A DNA stretch of 64,000 nucleotides from Hyphomicrobium sp. CS1BSMeth3. GTDB taxonomy: Bacteria; Pseudomonadota; Alphaproteobacteria; Rhizobiales; Hyphomicrobiaceae. A program made the position numbers and the translations under genes. The first letter of the stretch is position 1, and each line of letters starts with the position of its first letter. The stretch is taken from positions 186,001 to 250,000 of the forward strand of contig NZ_FPEI01000004.1 in NCBI RefSeq assembly GCF_900117415.1, given 5' to 3'. Under the pieces are notes generated by a model. It was given only the letters and a program-made list of their open reading frames with translations. It was not told the origin of the DNA and made no database searches. Of this stretch, positions 1 to 8,031 are shown piece after piece.

Positions 1-444
1 GTCCTTGGCGGCGATGTTCATCGCCACATGGATGGTCATCGCGGCATCGAAGAGGCCATCCGCGAAGGGGAGGTGCGTGGCATCACCGACCTGGAAATTC
101 AGGCGATCGCTCAGCCCAACCCATTGGCTCAGCGCCGTCGCCGCCTCGCAGAAGGCTGGCGTGAGATCGATGCCCGTCATGCGGCATCCGTAGGTCTCGA
201 CGAGCGTCCGGGCCGGGCCGCCAAGACCACTGCCGATGTCGAGCACGTGCGAGCTCGCCGAGAGACCCAGGCCTTCGGCAAGCTCGAGGGTCGCCTTGCG
301 GCCGCGGATGTGGAACTCGTCGATTGCGCCGAGATCGGCGGTCTTGAGCGTCGCGATATCCTTCCCGGCCTCTCGCAGCTTGTCGGCAATCTTGTCGGCC
401 AGATTCTGCGTCGCGCTGTAGTGGCTTGCCACCTTGTCGGTCAT
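1..444 (-). CDS. class I SAM-dependent methyltransferase (C-terminus beyond window)
   Basis: The first 148 codons are visible; the gene runs off the left edge. The N-terminus reads MTDKVASHYSATQNLADKI. At about residues 66-76 the SAM-binding motif I, LDIGSGLGGPA, is followed by TGIDLTPAFC, where an acidic residue would contact the SAM ribose. This fits the Methyltransf_11/25 fold of small-molecule methyltransferases. The ATG at 444 is preferred to the one at 450 because a GGAG sits 8 bases upstream. It lies 41 bp downstream of the FMN dehydrogenase gene on the same strand and may share its transcript. The substrate is unknown. Family is secure; function is not. Confidence 0.8.
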   Translation of the reverse strand, partial: MTDKVASHYSATQNLADKIADKLREAGKDIATLKTADLGAIDEFHIRGRKATLELAEGLGLSASSHVLDIGSGLGGPARTLVETYGCRMTGIDLTPAFCEAATALSQWVGLSDRLNFQVGDATHLPFADGLFDAAMTIHVAMNIAAKD

Positions 445-485
445 GGGCATCACTCCGGTTGCTGCGCAATAGGCTTGTTGAGAAT

Positions 486-1631
486 TCAGCGGAATCGCAG
501 GTTCGAGCGCGACAACTGCCCGACGGACGTGCATCCCATGAGCTTCATGTCGCGCTCGATCTCTTCCCGCATCAATCCGAGTGCGCGCTCGACGCCGGGC
601 CGTCCGGCCGCCGCCAGCGCAAACAAATAGTAGCGGCCGACGCCAACAGCCTTGGCGCCGAGCGACAGCGCCTTGAGAACGTGGGTCCCGCGCTGGATGC
701 CGCCGTCCATGAGCACGTCGATACGATCACCGACGGCATCGACGATCTCGGCGAGCTGATCGAAGGCGCTGCGTGAGCCGTCGAGCTGGCGGCCACCATG
801 GTTCGAGATGACGATGCCCGTGCAGCCGATATCGATGGCGCGTCGCGCATCCTCGACGCTCATGACACCCTTCAGGCAGAACTGACCGCCCCACTGCTCG
901 ACCATCTCCGCAATGTCCCGCCAGCTCATCGTCGGATCGAGCATGTTGGTGAAATATGCACCGATCGAGCTGACGCCGCCGTCCATGCTGATGTGCTCGT
1001 CGAGCTGCGGCAGGCGGAACTTCTCGTGCGTGAGGTAGTCGATGGCCCAGCGCGGCTTCATCGCGAACTCGAGTACGCCCCCGAGCGTCAGACGGAAGGG
1101 AATGGCGAAGCCCGTGCGCAGATCGCGCTCGCGATTGCCGCCGGTGATGGAATCGACGGTCAGCATCATGATCGGAACGCCGGCCGTCTTGGCCCGCTCG
1201 AGCATGGCGCGATTGAGGCCGCGGTCCTTGTGAAAATAGAACTGATAGACCTGCGGACAGGAGAAGTTCGACCTTATCTCCTCCAGGCTGACGGTGCCGA
1301 GCGAGGACACGCCGAACATGGTGCCGAACTTGTCGGCCGCATGCGCAACGGCGCGCTCGCCCTCGTGATGAAAGAGCCGCTGCAGGGCCGTCGGCGAGCA
1401 ATAAACAGGCATGTCGAGCGTATGCCCGAGGACCTTCACAGAAAGATCGACTTCGCCGAGCCCTGTCAGCACGTTCGGTACGAGGTCGCAGGCCTCGAAC
1501 GCGCGCGTGTTCCGGCGCAGTGTTGCCTCGTCGTCGGCGCCACCGTCGATGTAGTTGAATATCGGACCTGGAAGGCGCCGGCGCGCCAGCTCGCGAAAGT
1601 CGTGAAAGTTGTGGCAATGATGCAGACGCAT
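486..1631 (-). CDS. FMN-dependent alpha-hydroxy acid dehydrogenase/oxidase (LldD/glycolate oxidase family)
   Basis: This flavoprotein of 381 residues has the full TIM-barrel of the FMN 2-hydroxyacid oxidising family, which converts L-2-hydroxyacids to 2-oxoacids. The N-terminal YIDGGADDEATLRRN is at 27-41. The FMN-contact lysine lies in LKGV (254). The catalytic block ISNHGGRQLDGS has the base His278 and substrate-binding Arg281. The phosphate-binding DGGIQRG begins at 309. No membrane segment is seen. It lies 39 bp downstream of the SauS-like gene and is probably cotranscribed. That context makes a sulfonated or C2-C3 hydroxyacid a possible substrate, which is inference. L-lactate, glycolate and mandelate are equally allowed by sequence. 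Confidence 0.9.
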   Translation of the reverse strand: MRLHHCHNFHDFRELARRRLPGPIFNYIDGGADDEATLRRNTRAFEACDLVPNVLTGLGEVDLSVKVLGHTLDMPVYCSPTALQRLFHHEGERAVAHAADKFGTMFGVSSLGTVSLEEIRSNFSCPQVYQFYFHKDRGLNRAMLERAKTAGVPIMMLTVDSITGGNRERDLRTGFAIPFRLTLGGVLEFAMKPRWAIDYLTHEKFRLPQLDEHISMDGGVSSIGAYFTNMLDPTMSWRDIAEMVEQWGGQFCLKGVMSVEDARRAIDIGCTGIVISNHGGRQLDGSRSAFDQLAEIVDAVGDRIDVLMDGGIQRGTHVLKALSLGAKAVGVGRYYLFALAAAGRPGVERALGLMREEIERDMKLMGCTSVGQLSRSNLRFR

Positions 1632-1670
1632 TGAGCCACCTTCAGCGACGCTGGCCGCACTAAGACGGCG

Positions 1671-3110
1671 CTACTTCCCCCACTTCGCCCAGTACGGCCC
1701 GAACAGCGCCTCTTCCGATGGCTTGTCCTCGGGAATGGTCATGACGAGATGCGTGATATTGACGAAGTTACGCCAGGAAAGGTTATCCGAGAAGGCGTTC
1801 GCCTGCCACGTGCCGCAGCCCATGGTGAGCGTGAACGGAAGCGCGTTGTTGAAGCCACCGCCATTGCCGAAGGTGTGCGCCTGATTGACGAGGACGCGCA
1901 CGACGTCGGTGTCCGCGGCAAGCTCGCGCGCGTGGTCCATGTTCTTCGTGTGGATGCCACAGGAATGGCCGCGGCCCTGATAGTCGAGAATGTTCTTCAC
2001 GACCCGCTTGGCATCGGCGAAATCCTTCGCGCGATAGATGGTGAGCACCAGCGAGAGCTTCTCGCCCGAGAGCGGATGTGCCTTACCGATACCCGTCTCC
2101 TCGGCCATGACGAACTTGCAGCCGCGCGCGCGTGACGAAAGCTCGAAGACCTCGACGAGGCGCTCAGGCCCCTGCGCGATCACGGCGCGATTGAGCTTGC
2201 CGTCAACCCACAAGCGATCGACGATGCGCGCGCGCTCGGCCTTGTCGGCCATGTAGCCGCCGTGCTTCTCGAGCGCCTTGATCGCTGCATCGTAGACATC
2301 ATCGACGATGACGACCGCGTTCTCCGAGGAGCACGACGTGGCGTTGTCGAATGTTTTCGACTGCATGATGAGGTCGGCGGCCTGATCGAGATCGGCGCTC
2401 GTGTCGATGATGACAGGCGCATTGCCGAGGCCGACTCCGAGCGCGGGCTTCCCCGACTTGTAGGCGGCCTTCACGTTCGCCTGGCTGCCTGTCGCGACGA
2501 CGAGATCGGACATCTCCATGAGCCGCGTCGTCATCTCGCGCGATACGGGGTTCGGCAGCATCTGCACGAGGTCAGCAGGCAAACCGATGCGCGTCAGCTC
2601 CGCGCGCATTCCGGCGACGGCCGGCTCGGTCGCAGCCCAGGCGGCCGGCGGCGGCGCGATGATGATGGCGTTCCCGCCCTTGATGGCCATCATGGCCTTG
2701 TTGACGGGCGTTGCCTGCGGGTTCGTCGAGGGCGTGATGGCCGCGACGACGCCGACGGGCTTGGCCCACTTCACGAGGCCCTTCTCGGGCATCTCCTCGA
2801 TGATGCCGGTGGATTTTGCGCGGAGCAGATCACGCAGCGTGCCGAAGGTCTTGCGCTGGTTCTTGATGACCTTGCTCTCGACATGGCCGATACCCGTCAC
2901 CTCCACGGCCAGCTCGGCATAGCGCCTCGCCGTCTCCGGCTTGTAGATCGACCAGGCGAGTGCCGTAACCGCCTCGTCAATGCGGGGCTGGCCCTCGCGC
3001 GCGATCTCGGCCGCAAAGGTAGCCATGGCCGCGCGGGCGCGCCTGATGAGGTCGGGGACGGGGTCTGCGGCTGTGGTCTCGGCGGGCTTGCGGGCGGGCG
3101 TATCCTGCAT
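1671..3110 (-). CDS. sauS: acylating sulfoacetaldehyde dehydrogenase (SauS type)
   Basis: This 479-residue aldehyde dehydrogenase superfamily member is of the CoA-acylating kind. The catalytic cysteine is Cys260 in NATSCSSENA, and the nucleotide-binding region holds VVAAITPSTNP near 121-131. No general-base glutamate motif of non-acylating enzymes is visible. SauS enzymes interconvert sulfoacetyl-CoA and sulfoacetaldehyde using NADP(H) or NAD(H). The assignment rests on the overall pattern plus the divergent xsc, whose substrate is sulfoacetaldehyde. A ligase like SauT and a transporter like SauU are not present here. Acetaldehyde dehydrogenase is the alternative. Start ATG has AGAGGGA upstream. 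The FMN dehydrogenase and methyltransferase follow on the same strand. Confidence 0.75.
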   Translation of the reverse strand: MQDTPARKPAETTAADPVPDLIRRARAAMATFAAEIAREGQPRIDEAVTALAWSIYKPETARRYAELAVEVTGIGHVESKVIKNQRKTFGTLRDLLRAKSTGIIEEMPEKGLVKWAKPVGVVAAITPSTNPQATPVNKAMMAIKGGNAIIIAPPPAAWAATEPAVAGMRAELTRIGLPADLVQMLPNPVSREMTTRLMEMSDLVVATGSQANVKAAYKSGKPALGVGLGNAPVIIDTSADLDQAADLIMQSKTFDNATSCSSENAVVIVDDVYDAAIKALEKHGGYMADKAERARIVDRLWVDGKLNRAVIAQGPERLVEVFELSSRARGCKFVMAEETGIGKAHPLSGEKLSLVLTIYRAKDFADAKRVVKNILDYQGRGHSCGIHTKNMDHARELAADTDVVRVLVNQAHTFGNGGGFNNALPFTLTMGCGTWQANAFSDNLSWRNFVNITHLVMTIPEDKPSEEALFGPYWAKWGK

Positions 3111-3171
3111 GGCGTCCCTCTTGGGCTAGGACTTCCGGCTGTTTTTCTCTTTTCGCCTATTCGGCCATCAA

Positions 3172-3198
3172 TTGACAGGCTGCGCACCGGCATGTCAA
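3172..3198. promoter_or_regulatory. inverted repeat TTGACA-N15-TGTCAA between sauS and xsc
   Basis: In the 206-bp divergent gap, TTGACA (3172-3177) and its exact reverse complement TGTCAA (3193-3198) are separated by 15 bases. The left arm also matches a -35 hexamer. It could be an operator for a shared regulator or part of the xsc promoter. Seen by eye only; a 6-bp pair can arise by chance. Confidence 0.3.
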
Positions 3199-3316
3199 AC
3201 CGCGAGACGAAACGTCCTGGTGAATGAGACGCTGCAGTGCGTCATCCGCGGCTTGGCGGCGCCTGGGATGTCCGCAAAGATAGCCGAGTACGTGAACGAT
3301 CAAGGGAGGTGCGGCC

Positions 3317-5095
3317 ATGACCAAGATGACGACCGAAGAAGCGTTTGTGAAAGTGCTCCAGATGCACGGCATCGAGCACGCTTTCGGCATCATCGGCTCG
3401 GCCTTCATGCCGATCTCGGACCTTTTCCCGAAGGCCGGCATCACCTTCTGGGACGTCGCCAACGAGATGAACGGCGGCTTCATGTGCGACGGGTACACCC
3501 GCGCCTCCGGCAAGATCGCCATGTGCGTGGCGCAGAACGGCCCGGGCATCACGAACTTCGTCACGCCGGTCAAGACCGCCTACTGGAACCACACGCCCAT
3601 GCTGCTGGTGACCCCGCAGGCGGCGAACAAGACCATCGGCCAGGGCGGCTTCCAGGAAGTGGAGCAGATGGCCCTCTTCCGCGACATGGTCTGCTACCAG
3701 GAGGAAGTGCGCGATCCCTCGCGCATTGCCGAAGTGCTCAACCGGGTGATCCTGAAGGCGAAGCGCCTCTCCGCGCCGGCGCAGATCAACGTTCCGCGCG
3801 ACTACTGGACCCAGGTCGTCGACATCAGCCTCCCGGCCGTCGTCGAGTTCGAGCGGCCTGCGGGCGGCGCCGAGGCGATCGCGGAAGCGGCCAAGCTGCT
3901 CTCGGAAGCGAAGTTTCCGGTCATTCTCTCGGGTGCTGGCGTCGTCATCGGTGGCGCGATCCCGGACTGCAAGGCGCTGGCCGAGAAGCTCGATGCGCCC
4001 GTGTGCAGCGGCTACCAGCACAATGACAGCTTCCCCGGCAGCCATCCGCTCGCCGTCGGCCCACTCGGCTACAACGGCTCGAAGGCGGCCATGGAGCTGA
4101 TCGCGAAAGCCGACGTGGTGCTCGCACTCGGCACGCGTCTCAATCCCTTCTCGACGCTGCCGGGCTACGGCATCGACTACTGGCCGAAGGAAGCCAAGAT
4201 CATCCAGGTGGACATCAACCCGGATCGGATCGGCCTCACGAAGCCGATCGCCGTCGGCATCGTCGGTGACGCCAAGCAGGTCGCGCGCCAGATCCTCGGC
4301 AAGCTCACGCCGACCGCCGGCAATGCCGGCCGCGACGAGCGCAAGGCCCTCGTCCATCGCACGAAGTCCGCCTGGCTGCAGACGCTCTCGGGCATGGATC
4401 ACGAGGATGATGATCCCGGCACGACGTGGAACGAGCGCGCGAGGAAGCGCGATCCGAACCGCCTGTCGCCGCGTCAGGCCTGGCGGGCCATTCAGGCCGG
4501 CCTGCCGAAGGAGGCGATCATCTCCACGGACATCGGCAACAACTGCGCGATCGGCAATGCCTATCCGACCTTCGAGCAGGGGCGGAAGTATCTGGCGCCA
4601 GGCCTCTTCGGGCCGTGCGGCTATGGCTTCCCCGCCATCATCGGCGCGAAGATCGGCTGCCCCGATACGCCGGTCGTGGGCTTTGCCGGTGACGGCGCCT
4701 TCGGCATCTCGATGAGCGAGATGGGCTCGGTCGGGCGCAAGGAATATCCCGGCATCACGATGGTCGTTTTCCGCAACTACCAGTGGGGTGCGGAGAAGCG
4801 CAACACGACGCTCTGGTACGACGACAACTTCGTCGGCACGGAGCTCGATCCGAACCTGAGCTACGCCAAGGTCGCCGAGGGCTGCGGGCTCAAGGGCGTC
4901 GCAGTGAGGACGCAGGACGAGCTCAAGGCCGCGATCGCGGAGTCGTGCGAGGCGCAGAAGAAGGGCATCACGACCTTCATCGAGGTCATCCTCAATCAGG
5001 AGCTCGGCGAGCCCTTCCGCCGTGATGCCATGAAGAAGCCCGTCGTCGTCGCTGGCATCAAGCGCGAGGACTTCCGGCCGCAGAAGGTGGATTAA
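3317..5095 (+). CDS. xsc: sulfoacetaldehyde acetyltransferase
   Basis: Xsc is a thiamine-diphosphate enzyme that splits sulfoacetaldehyde with phosphate into acetyl phosphate and sulfite. It is the desulfonation step for taurine, isethionate, sulfoacetate and sulfolactate. The protein has 592 residues. It has an N-terminal PYR domain with the catalytic glutamate Glu50 in VANEMNGG. The central domain follows, then a C-terminal PP domain with GDGAFGISMSEMGS and, about 30 residues on, FRNYQWGAEKRN. Both length and motifs match Xsc rather than acetolactate synthase. A strong GGGAGG lies 7 bases before the ATG. It is divergent from sauS. No phosphotransacetylase or sulfite exporter gene is in the window. 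Confidence 0.93.
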   Translation: MTKMTTEEAFVKVLQMHGIEHAFGIIGSAFMPISDLFPKAGITFWDVANEMNGGFMCDGYTRASGKIAMCVAQNGPGITNFVTPVKTAYWNHTPMLLVTPQAANKTIGQGGFQEVEQMALFRDMVCYQEEVRDPSRIAEVLNRVILKAKRLSAPAQINVPRDYWTQVVDISLPAVVEFERPAGGAEAIAEAAKLLSEAKFPVILSGAGVVIGGAIPDCKALAEKLDAPVCSGYQHNDSFPGSHPLAVGPLGYNGSKAAMELIAKADVVLALGTRLNPFSTLPGYGIDYWPKEAKIIQVDINPDRIGLTKPIAVGIVGDAKQVARQILGKLTPTAGNAGRDERKALVHRTKSAWLQTLSGMDHEDDDPGTTWNERARKRDPNRLSPRQAWRAIQAGLPKEAIISTDIGNNCAIGNAYPTFEQGRKYLAPGLFGPCGYGFPAIIGAKIGCPDTPVVGFAGDGAFGISMSEMGSVGRKEYPGITMVVFRNYQWGAEKRNTTLWYDDNFVGTELDPNLSYAKVAEGCGLKGVAVRTQDELKAAIAESCEAQKKGITTFIEVILNQELGEPFRRDAMKKPVVVAGIKREDFRPQKVD

Positions 5096-5122
5096 GGAGC
5101 GCTCTCCTCGCAGTCGCTCCGC

Positions 5123-5518
5123 GAGTGGGGCTTTCGCCCCACGCCCCAACCGGGAGGGACACCCTCCCGGACCCACCCGCCTTTATTTTGGTTACGCGGG
5201 CTGCTGGGAAGAGGCGCTGTCGCTTTCTGACGTAGTGCTATGGCCCCGGCGGCCATGCAGACAGCGCTCACGTGTTGCACCGTTCCTTCCCCTTCTCCCC
5301 GTTCTTACGGGGAGAAGGTCGGGATGAGGGGCGGCGGTATACGCAAACGTCTCACAAGTTTCCGCCCCCCCCCCTAACCCTCTCCCCGCATGCGGGGAGA
5401 GGGGATGATCGCTGCGCTCGCGGCTTGCTCCAAATCCATAAAAGGCGGGGGTGCGGGGGTGTCCCCCGCTCGGGGTGTGGGGCCTGAGGCCCCACTTGCG
5501 CCGAAGGCGCAACTTCCT
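5123..5518. repeat. mosaic hairpin repeat, copy R1 (fills gap 5096-5530)
   Basis: No gene is present. The gap between two convergent genes is filled by modules also seen at six other sites. From left: GTGGGGCTTTCGCCCCAC hairpin (5126-5143); module A, GGGAGGGACACCCTCCCGG followed by CCTTTATTTT; module B, CTGCTGGGAAGAGGCGCTG onward (5199-5277); module C, CTTCTCCCCG hairpins with GGATGAGGGGCGGCGG (from 5283); then an inverted module A (from 5438) with CATAAAAGGCGGGGGT and a closing GGGGCCTGAGGCCCC hairpin. The inverted A ends give it a composite, MITE-like outline. It could terminate transcription of xsc. Open frames inside it are spurious. Confidence 0.8.
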
Positions 5519-5530
5519 CGCGGCAGTGAG

Positions 5531-5875
5531 TTAGGTCTTGGGCTTGCGATCGCCGGCCTGGAGGTGGCGGCCGCTGTCGAGCAGCTCCGCCGTGTATTCC
5601 TCGTAGGTCACGCCCGCCGCCTCGGCGCGCTTGAGGCGGAACATCATGATGCTGTAGGGCGGGTTCTTCCAGGCCTCGCGGTGCGCCTTGCGCCAGCGGT
5701 AGGCAACGAACGCGTCATTGACCGGCGGATCGAGCGGCGGGCCGCCATTGTGGCCGATAGTCGCCGCAGTCGGGGCAAGGCCCCATTTGATGATCTCCGG
5801 GGGAGGGCGCCTGAGCCCCGCGACGAAGGGCGGCCGCGGCCCCTTACCCCAACCTCGGTCGTAACGGTCGCCCAT
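5531..5875 (-). CDS. conserved hypothetical protein with IGHNGGPPL motif
   Basis: This 114-residue soluble protein has no recognised enzyme domain. The core ATIGHNGGPPLDPP (around 38-51) recurs in many short alphaproteobacterial hypothetical proteins. It is followed by a charged helical stretch with RWRKAHREAW and a tail ending in RKPKT. No signal peptide or membrane segment is seen. It is convergent with xsc across repeat R1. No strong ribosome-binding site precedes the ATG. The gene is probably real because of the motif; function unknown. Confidence 0.65.
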   Translation of the reverse strand: MGDRYDRGWGKGPRPPFVAGLRRPPPEIIKWGLAPTAATIGHNGGPPLDPPVNDAFVAYRWRKAHREAWKNPPYSIMMFRLKRAEAAGVTYEEYTAELLDSGRHLQAGDRKPKT

Positions 5876-6053
5876 GTGCCGCGCCCGACGTCTGCGATTC
5901 CAAGCTTCATCTTGGCTTCCACGGAACCATGAGGCGGAGCCGCGTGGCGAGCCTGAAGTCCGGGCGCCGTGCCCAACAATCAGGCACGCCGTCCGGCTGC
6001 ACGGACAGGAGGCGTCATTGCCTTCAGACGAAGTTAAGCATCGAGCTCTACAA

Positions 6054-6073
6054 TCTATAGTTGTAAATATAGA
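6054..6073. promoter_or_regulatory. AT-rich inverted repeat upstream of PilZ gene
   Basis: TCTATA (6054-6059) and TATAGA (6068-6073) form an inverted repeat with 8-base spacing, in an AT-rich patch that stands out in this GC-rich DNA. It lies 28 bases before the ATG of the PilZ-domain gene. It may contain the -10 region or an operator. Confidence 0.3.
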
Positions 6074-6100
6074 CGACCACCATCAGAGGAAGAGCGCCGG

Positions 6101-6619
6101 ATGCCGGTCCTCGAGTTTCCCGCCATGTTCGTCAGGCCCGAAGTCGGATGCCCCATCGGCGCCAGGATCCGCTTCGGTAACTCGAAGGTCCATCGTGTGG
6201 TCCACGAAAGACGCGCCCGCAGAACCCGCCTCGATCTGAGCCTGCTCACGACCAGCGGCCCCCGCGAGGCCACCTTGGCAGCCATGACGCTCTACGGCGC
6301 CACGCTCGATGCGGGGCATCGTCTGCGCAGACGCGAGCTGGTCGCCATGCGCCTGCCGAGCGGCCGGCGGGTCAAGGCCCGCGTTGCCTGGCGTCTCGGT
6401 AAGCGATGTGGCGTCACGTTCCTCTCGCCCGTAGCCGACTTCGCCCAGCTCCTGCGCGAGTGCCACGCCGTCCACGGCACGCGCCGGCTACGCCGTGCCA
6501 GCCTGACGTCTCAGGAGGCGAAAATCGCCGGGAGAGACTGGGTCCGCCCGCTGCGATCGGCGCTGACAAAAGGGCAGCGGATGAGCCGGCAGCTCCTTCG
6601 CTGGTGCCGGACCTTGTGA
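6101..6619 (+). CDS. PilZ-domain protein (probable)
   Basis: The protein has 172 residues and is rich in arginine. The segment at about 85-120 (RRRELVAMRLPSGRRVKARV, then AWRLGKRCGVTFLSP) has the beta-barrel pattern of PilZ domains, where the gene family senses cyclic di-GMP. The canonical N-terminal R-x3-R motif of a binder is only loosely matched (RRARRTRLDL near 37-46), so ligand binding is uncertain. No membrane segment. An AGAGGAAG lies about 9 bases before the ATG. If it binds c-di-GMP, the diguanylate cyclase PleD encoded at 12.3-13.6 kb is one possible source. Confidence 0.6.
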   Translation: MPVLEFPAMFVRPEVGCPIGARIRFGNSKVHRVVHERRARRTRLDLSLLTTSGPREATLAAMTLYGATLDAGHRLRRRELVAMRLPSGRRVKARVAWRLGKRCGVTFLSPVADFAQLLRECHAVHGTRRLRRASLTSQEAKIAGRDWVRPLRSALTKGQRMSRQLLRWCRTL

Positions 6620-6765
6620 GCACACCGACCAACGCCGTGCCTTATTTTCCTCGCGTTATCCTGATCGTGGACTGAAAGCCCATCGCGCCCTCCATCACGG
6701 CAGAGCGCGCCGGCTATTCATGTGCCCCGTCTGAAGGGCGCGCGAGAAAAGGAGATCGGTGAGCG

Positions 6766-7392
6766 ATGAGGCGCCTGCGGCTGCCGGTGGGCATTGGCCA
6801 GCTTGGGCTGGCTGTCACGATCCTGATGACGACATGGACCGCGAGCGCGGTGGCACAGATGGCCACCTACCGCTTGGACAAGGACTACACCGCCATCAAT
6901 TTCTCCTGGTCGCACCTCGGGCTTTCCCGCCAATCGGCCCGCCTCACGAATGTGGACGGACGCATCCAGTTCGATCCCATGATGCCGGAACTGAGCGTCA
7001 TCGACGTCACCATGAGGGCGGCGAGCATCTGGACGGGCGTTGCCGAGTTCGACCAGCTCATCAAGTCGCCCGACTATTTCAGCGCCGCGCAGTTTCCCTT
7101 GATCACTTTCCGCTCGAAAGAAGTTCGTCGCACCAGCGACAAGACCGGACAGGTCGCGGGCGACCTGACGATCAAGGGCATTACCCGGCCAGTGACACTC
7201 AATGTCGTCTGGAATTTCTCGGGCGAGCATCCGCTCGCCAAGGTCAATCCCAACTACCGGGATGTCTACGTCGCGGGCTTCTCGGCGACCGCCGTCCTGA
7301 GACGCTCGGACTGGGATATGTCGCTGGCCATACCGCTGGTCTCGGATGAAGTCCGCCTCAGCATCGAGACGGAGCTCCTGCGCAGCGATTAG
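6766..7392 (+). CDS. YceI family periplasmic protein
   Basis: This 208-residue exported protein carries a hydrophobic signal sequence over residues 1-31 ending in ASAVAQ. The mature part has the lipocalin-like YceI fold: TYRLDKDYTAINFSWSHLG at the start, FDQLIKSPDYFSAAQFPLI in the middle and a C-terminal GFSATAVLRRSDW. In the family, the barrel binds a long isoprenoid and members are linked to stress or isoprenoid-quinone handling; the role here is inferred only from family. An AGGAG lies upstream of the ATG. The DinB-like gene follows 83 bp downstream on the same strand. Confidence 0.88.
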   Translation: MRRLRLPVGIGQLGLAVTILMTTWTASAVAQMATYRLDKDYTAINFSWSHLGLSRQSARLTNVDGRIQFDPMMPELSVIDVTMRAASIWTGVAEFDQLIKSPDYFSAAQFPLITFRSKEVRRTSDKTGQVAGDLTIKGITRPVTLNVVWNFSGEHPLAKVNPNYRDVYVAGFSATAVLRRSDWDMSLAIPLVSDEVRLSIETELLRSD

Positions 7393-7475
7393 AATGAGAG
7401 CGCCGCGCTGCGTGACAGACCGCAGCCGCCGAACTAGCCTTCGAGGGCTCGGTTTCCACTCGGCGGAGAGGCTTC

Positions 7476-8003
7476 ATGAAGTCGCGCTTCGAACAGCTCG
7501 CGGCCTACAACAAATGGGCCAACGCTCGCATCTACGAGGCGGCCCTGGCCCTGGATGAGAAGGACTACCGGCGCGATGTCGGCGCGTTCTTCAAGAGCCT
7601 GCACGGGACGCTCAATCATCTGCTCGTTGCCGATCGCATCTGGATGAAACGCCTGACGGGCGAGGGCGAGCATCCCAACACGCTGAATGCCATCATCCAT
7701 GAAGATCGAAGGGCGTTGGCGCTGGCGCGAGCCGACGAGGACGATCGGATTGTCCGGTTTGTCACTTCACTGGATGAAGCAGCGCTGGCCGGCACGCTGA
7801 AGTACGCGACCACATCGGGAAAGACCTTCGAGCAGCCGCGGGCAGACGTCCTCTCGCACTTCTTCAATCACCAGACGCATCATCGCGGGCAGGCGCACAC
7901 GATCCTCTCGATCTGCACGGGCGAGGAGCCGCCGTCGCTGGATCTGCTCGCCATGCAGCGCGGCGTTGTGGCACCGGATCTACGGGCGCTTGCGCGCGGT
8001 TGA
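7476..8003 (+). CDS. DinB family protein
   Basis: This 175-residue four-helix protein is of the DinB/YfiT superfamily, metal-binding proteins that often serve as thiol-dependent S-transferases. The metal triad is visible as His48 (LNHLLVADRIW) and His132 with His136 (FFNHQTHHRGQAH). No signal peptide. It converges with the oxidoreductase gene that ends 28 bp away. The start ATG follows a GGAGAGG. The actual substrate is not evident; damage-induced expression, known for the Bacillus namesake, should not be assumed. Confidence 0.88.
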   Translation: MKSRFEQLAAYNKWANARIYEAALALDEKDYRRDVGAFFKSLHGTLNHLLVADRIWMKRLTGEGEHPNTLNAIIHEDRRALALARADEDDRIVRFVTSLDEAALAGTLKYATTSGKTFEQPRADVLSHFFNHQTHHRGQAHTILSICTGEEPPSLDLLAMQRGVVAPDLRALARG

Positions 8004-8031
8004 AAACACAATCCGTCGACCGACATTCGGC

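Noticed and set aside
3242-5176. A 644-codon minus-strand open frame
   Set aside because: Antisense to xsc, which has unmistakable ThDP-enzyme motifs; the shadow has none.
5390-5530. Short proteins encoded within the mosaic repeats
   Set aside because: The same peptide-like reading appears wherever the module occurs, in different frames and without start signals, so it follows from the repeat DNA.
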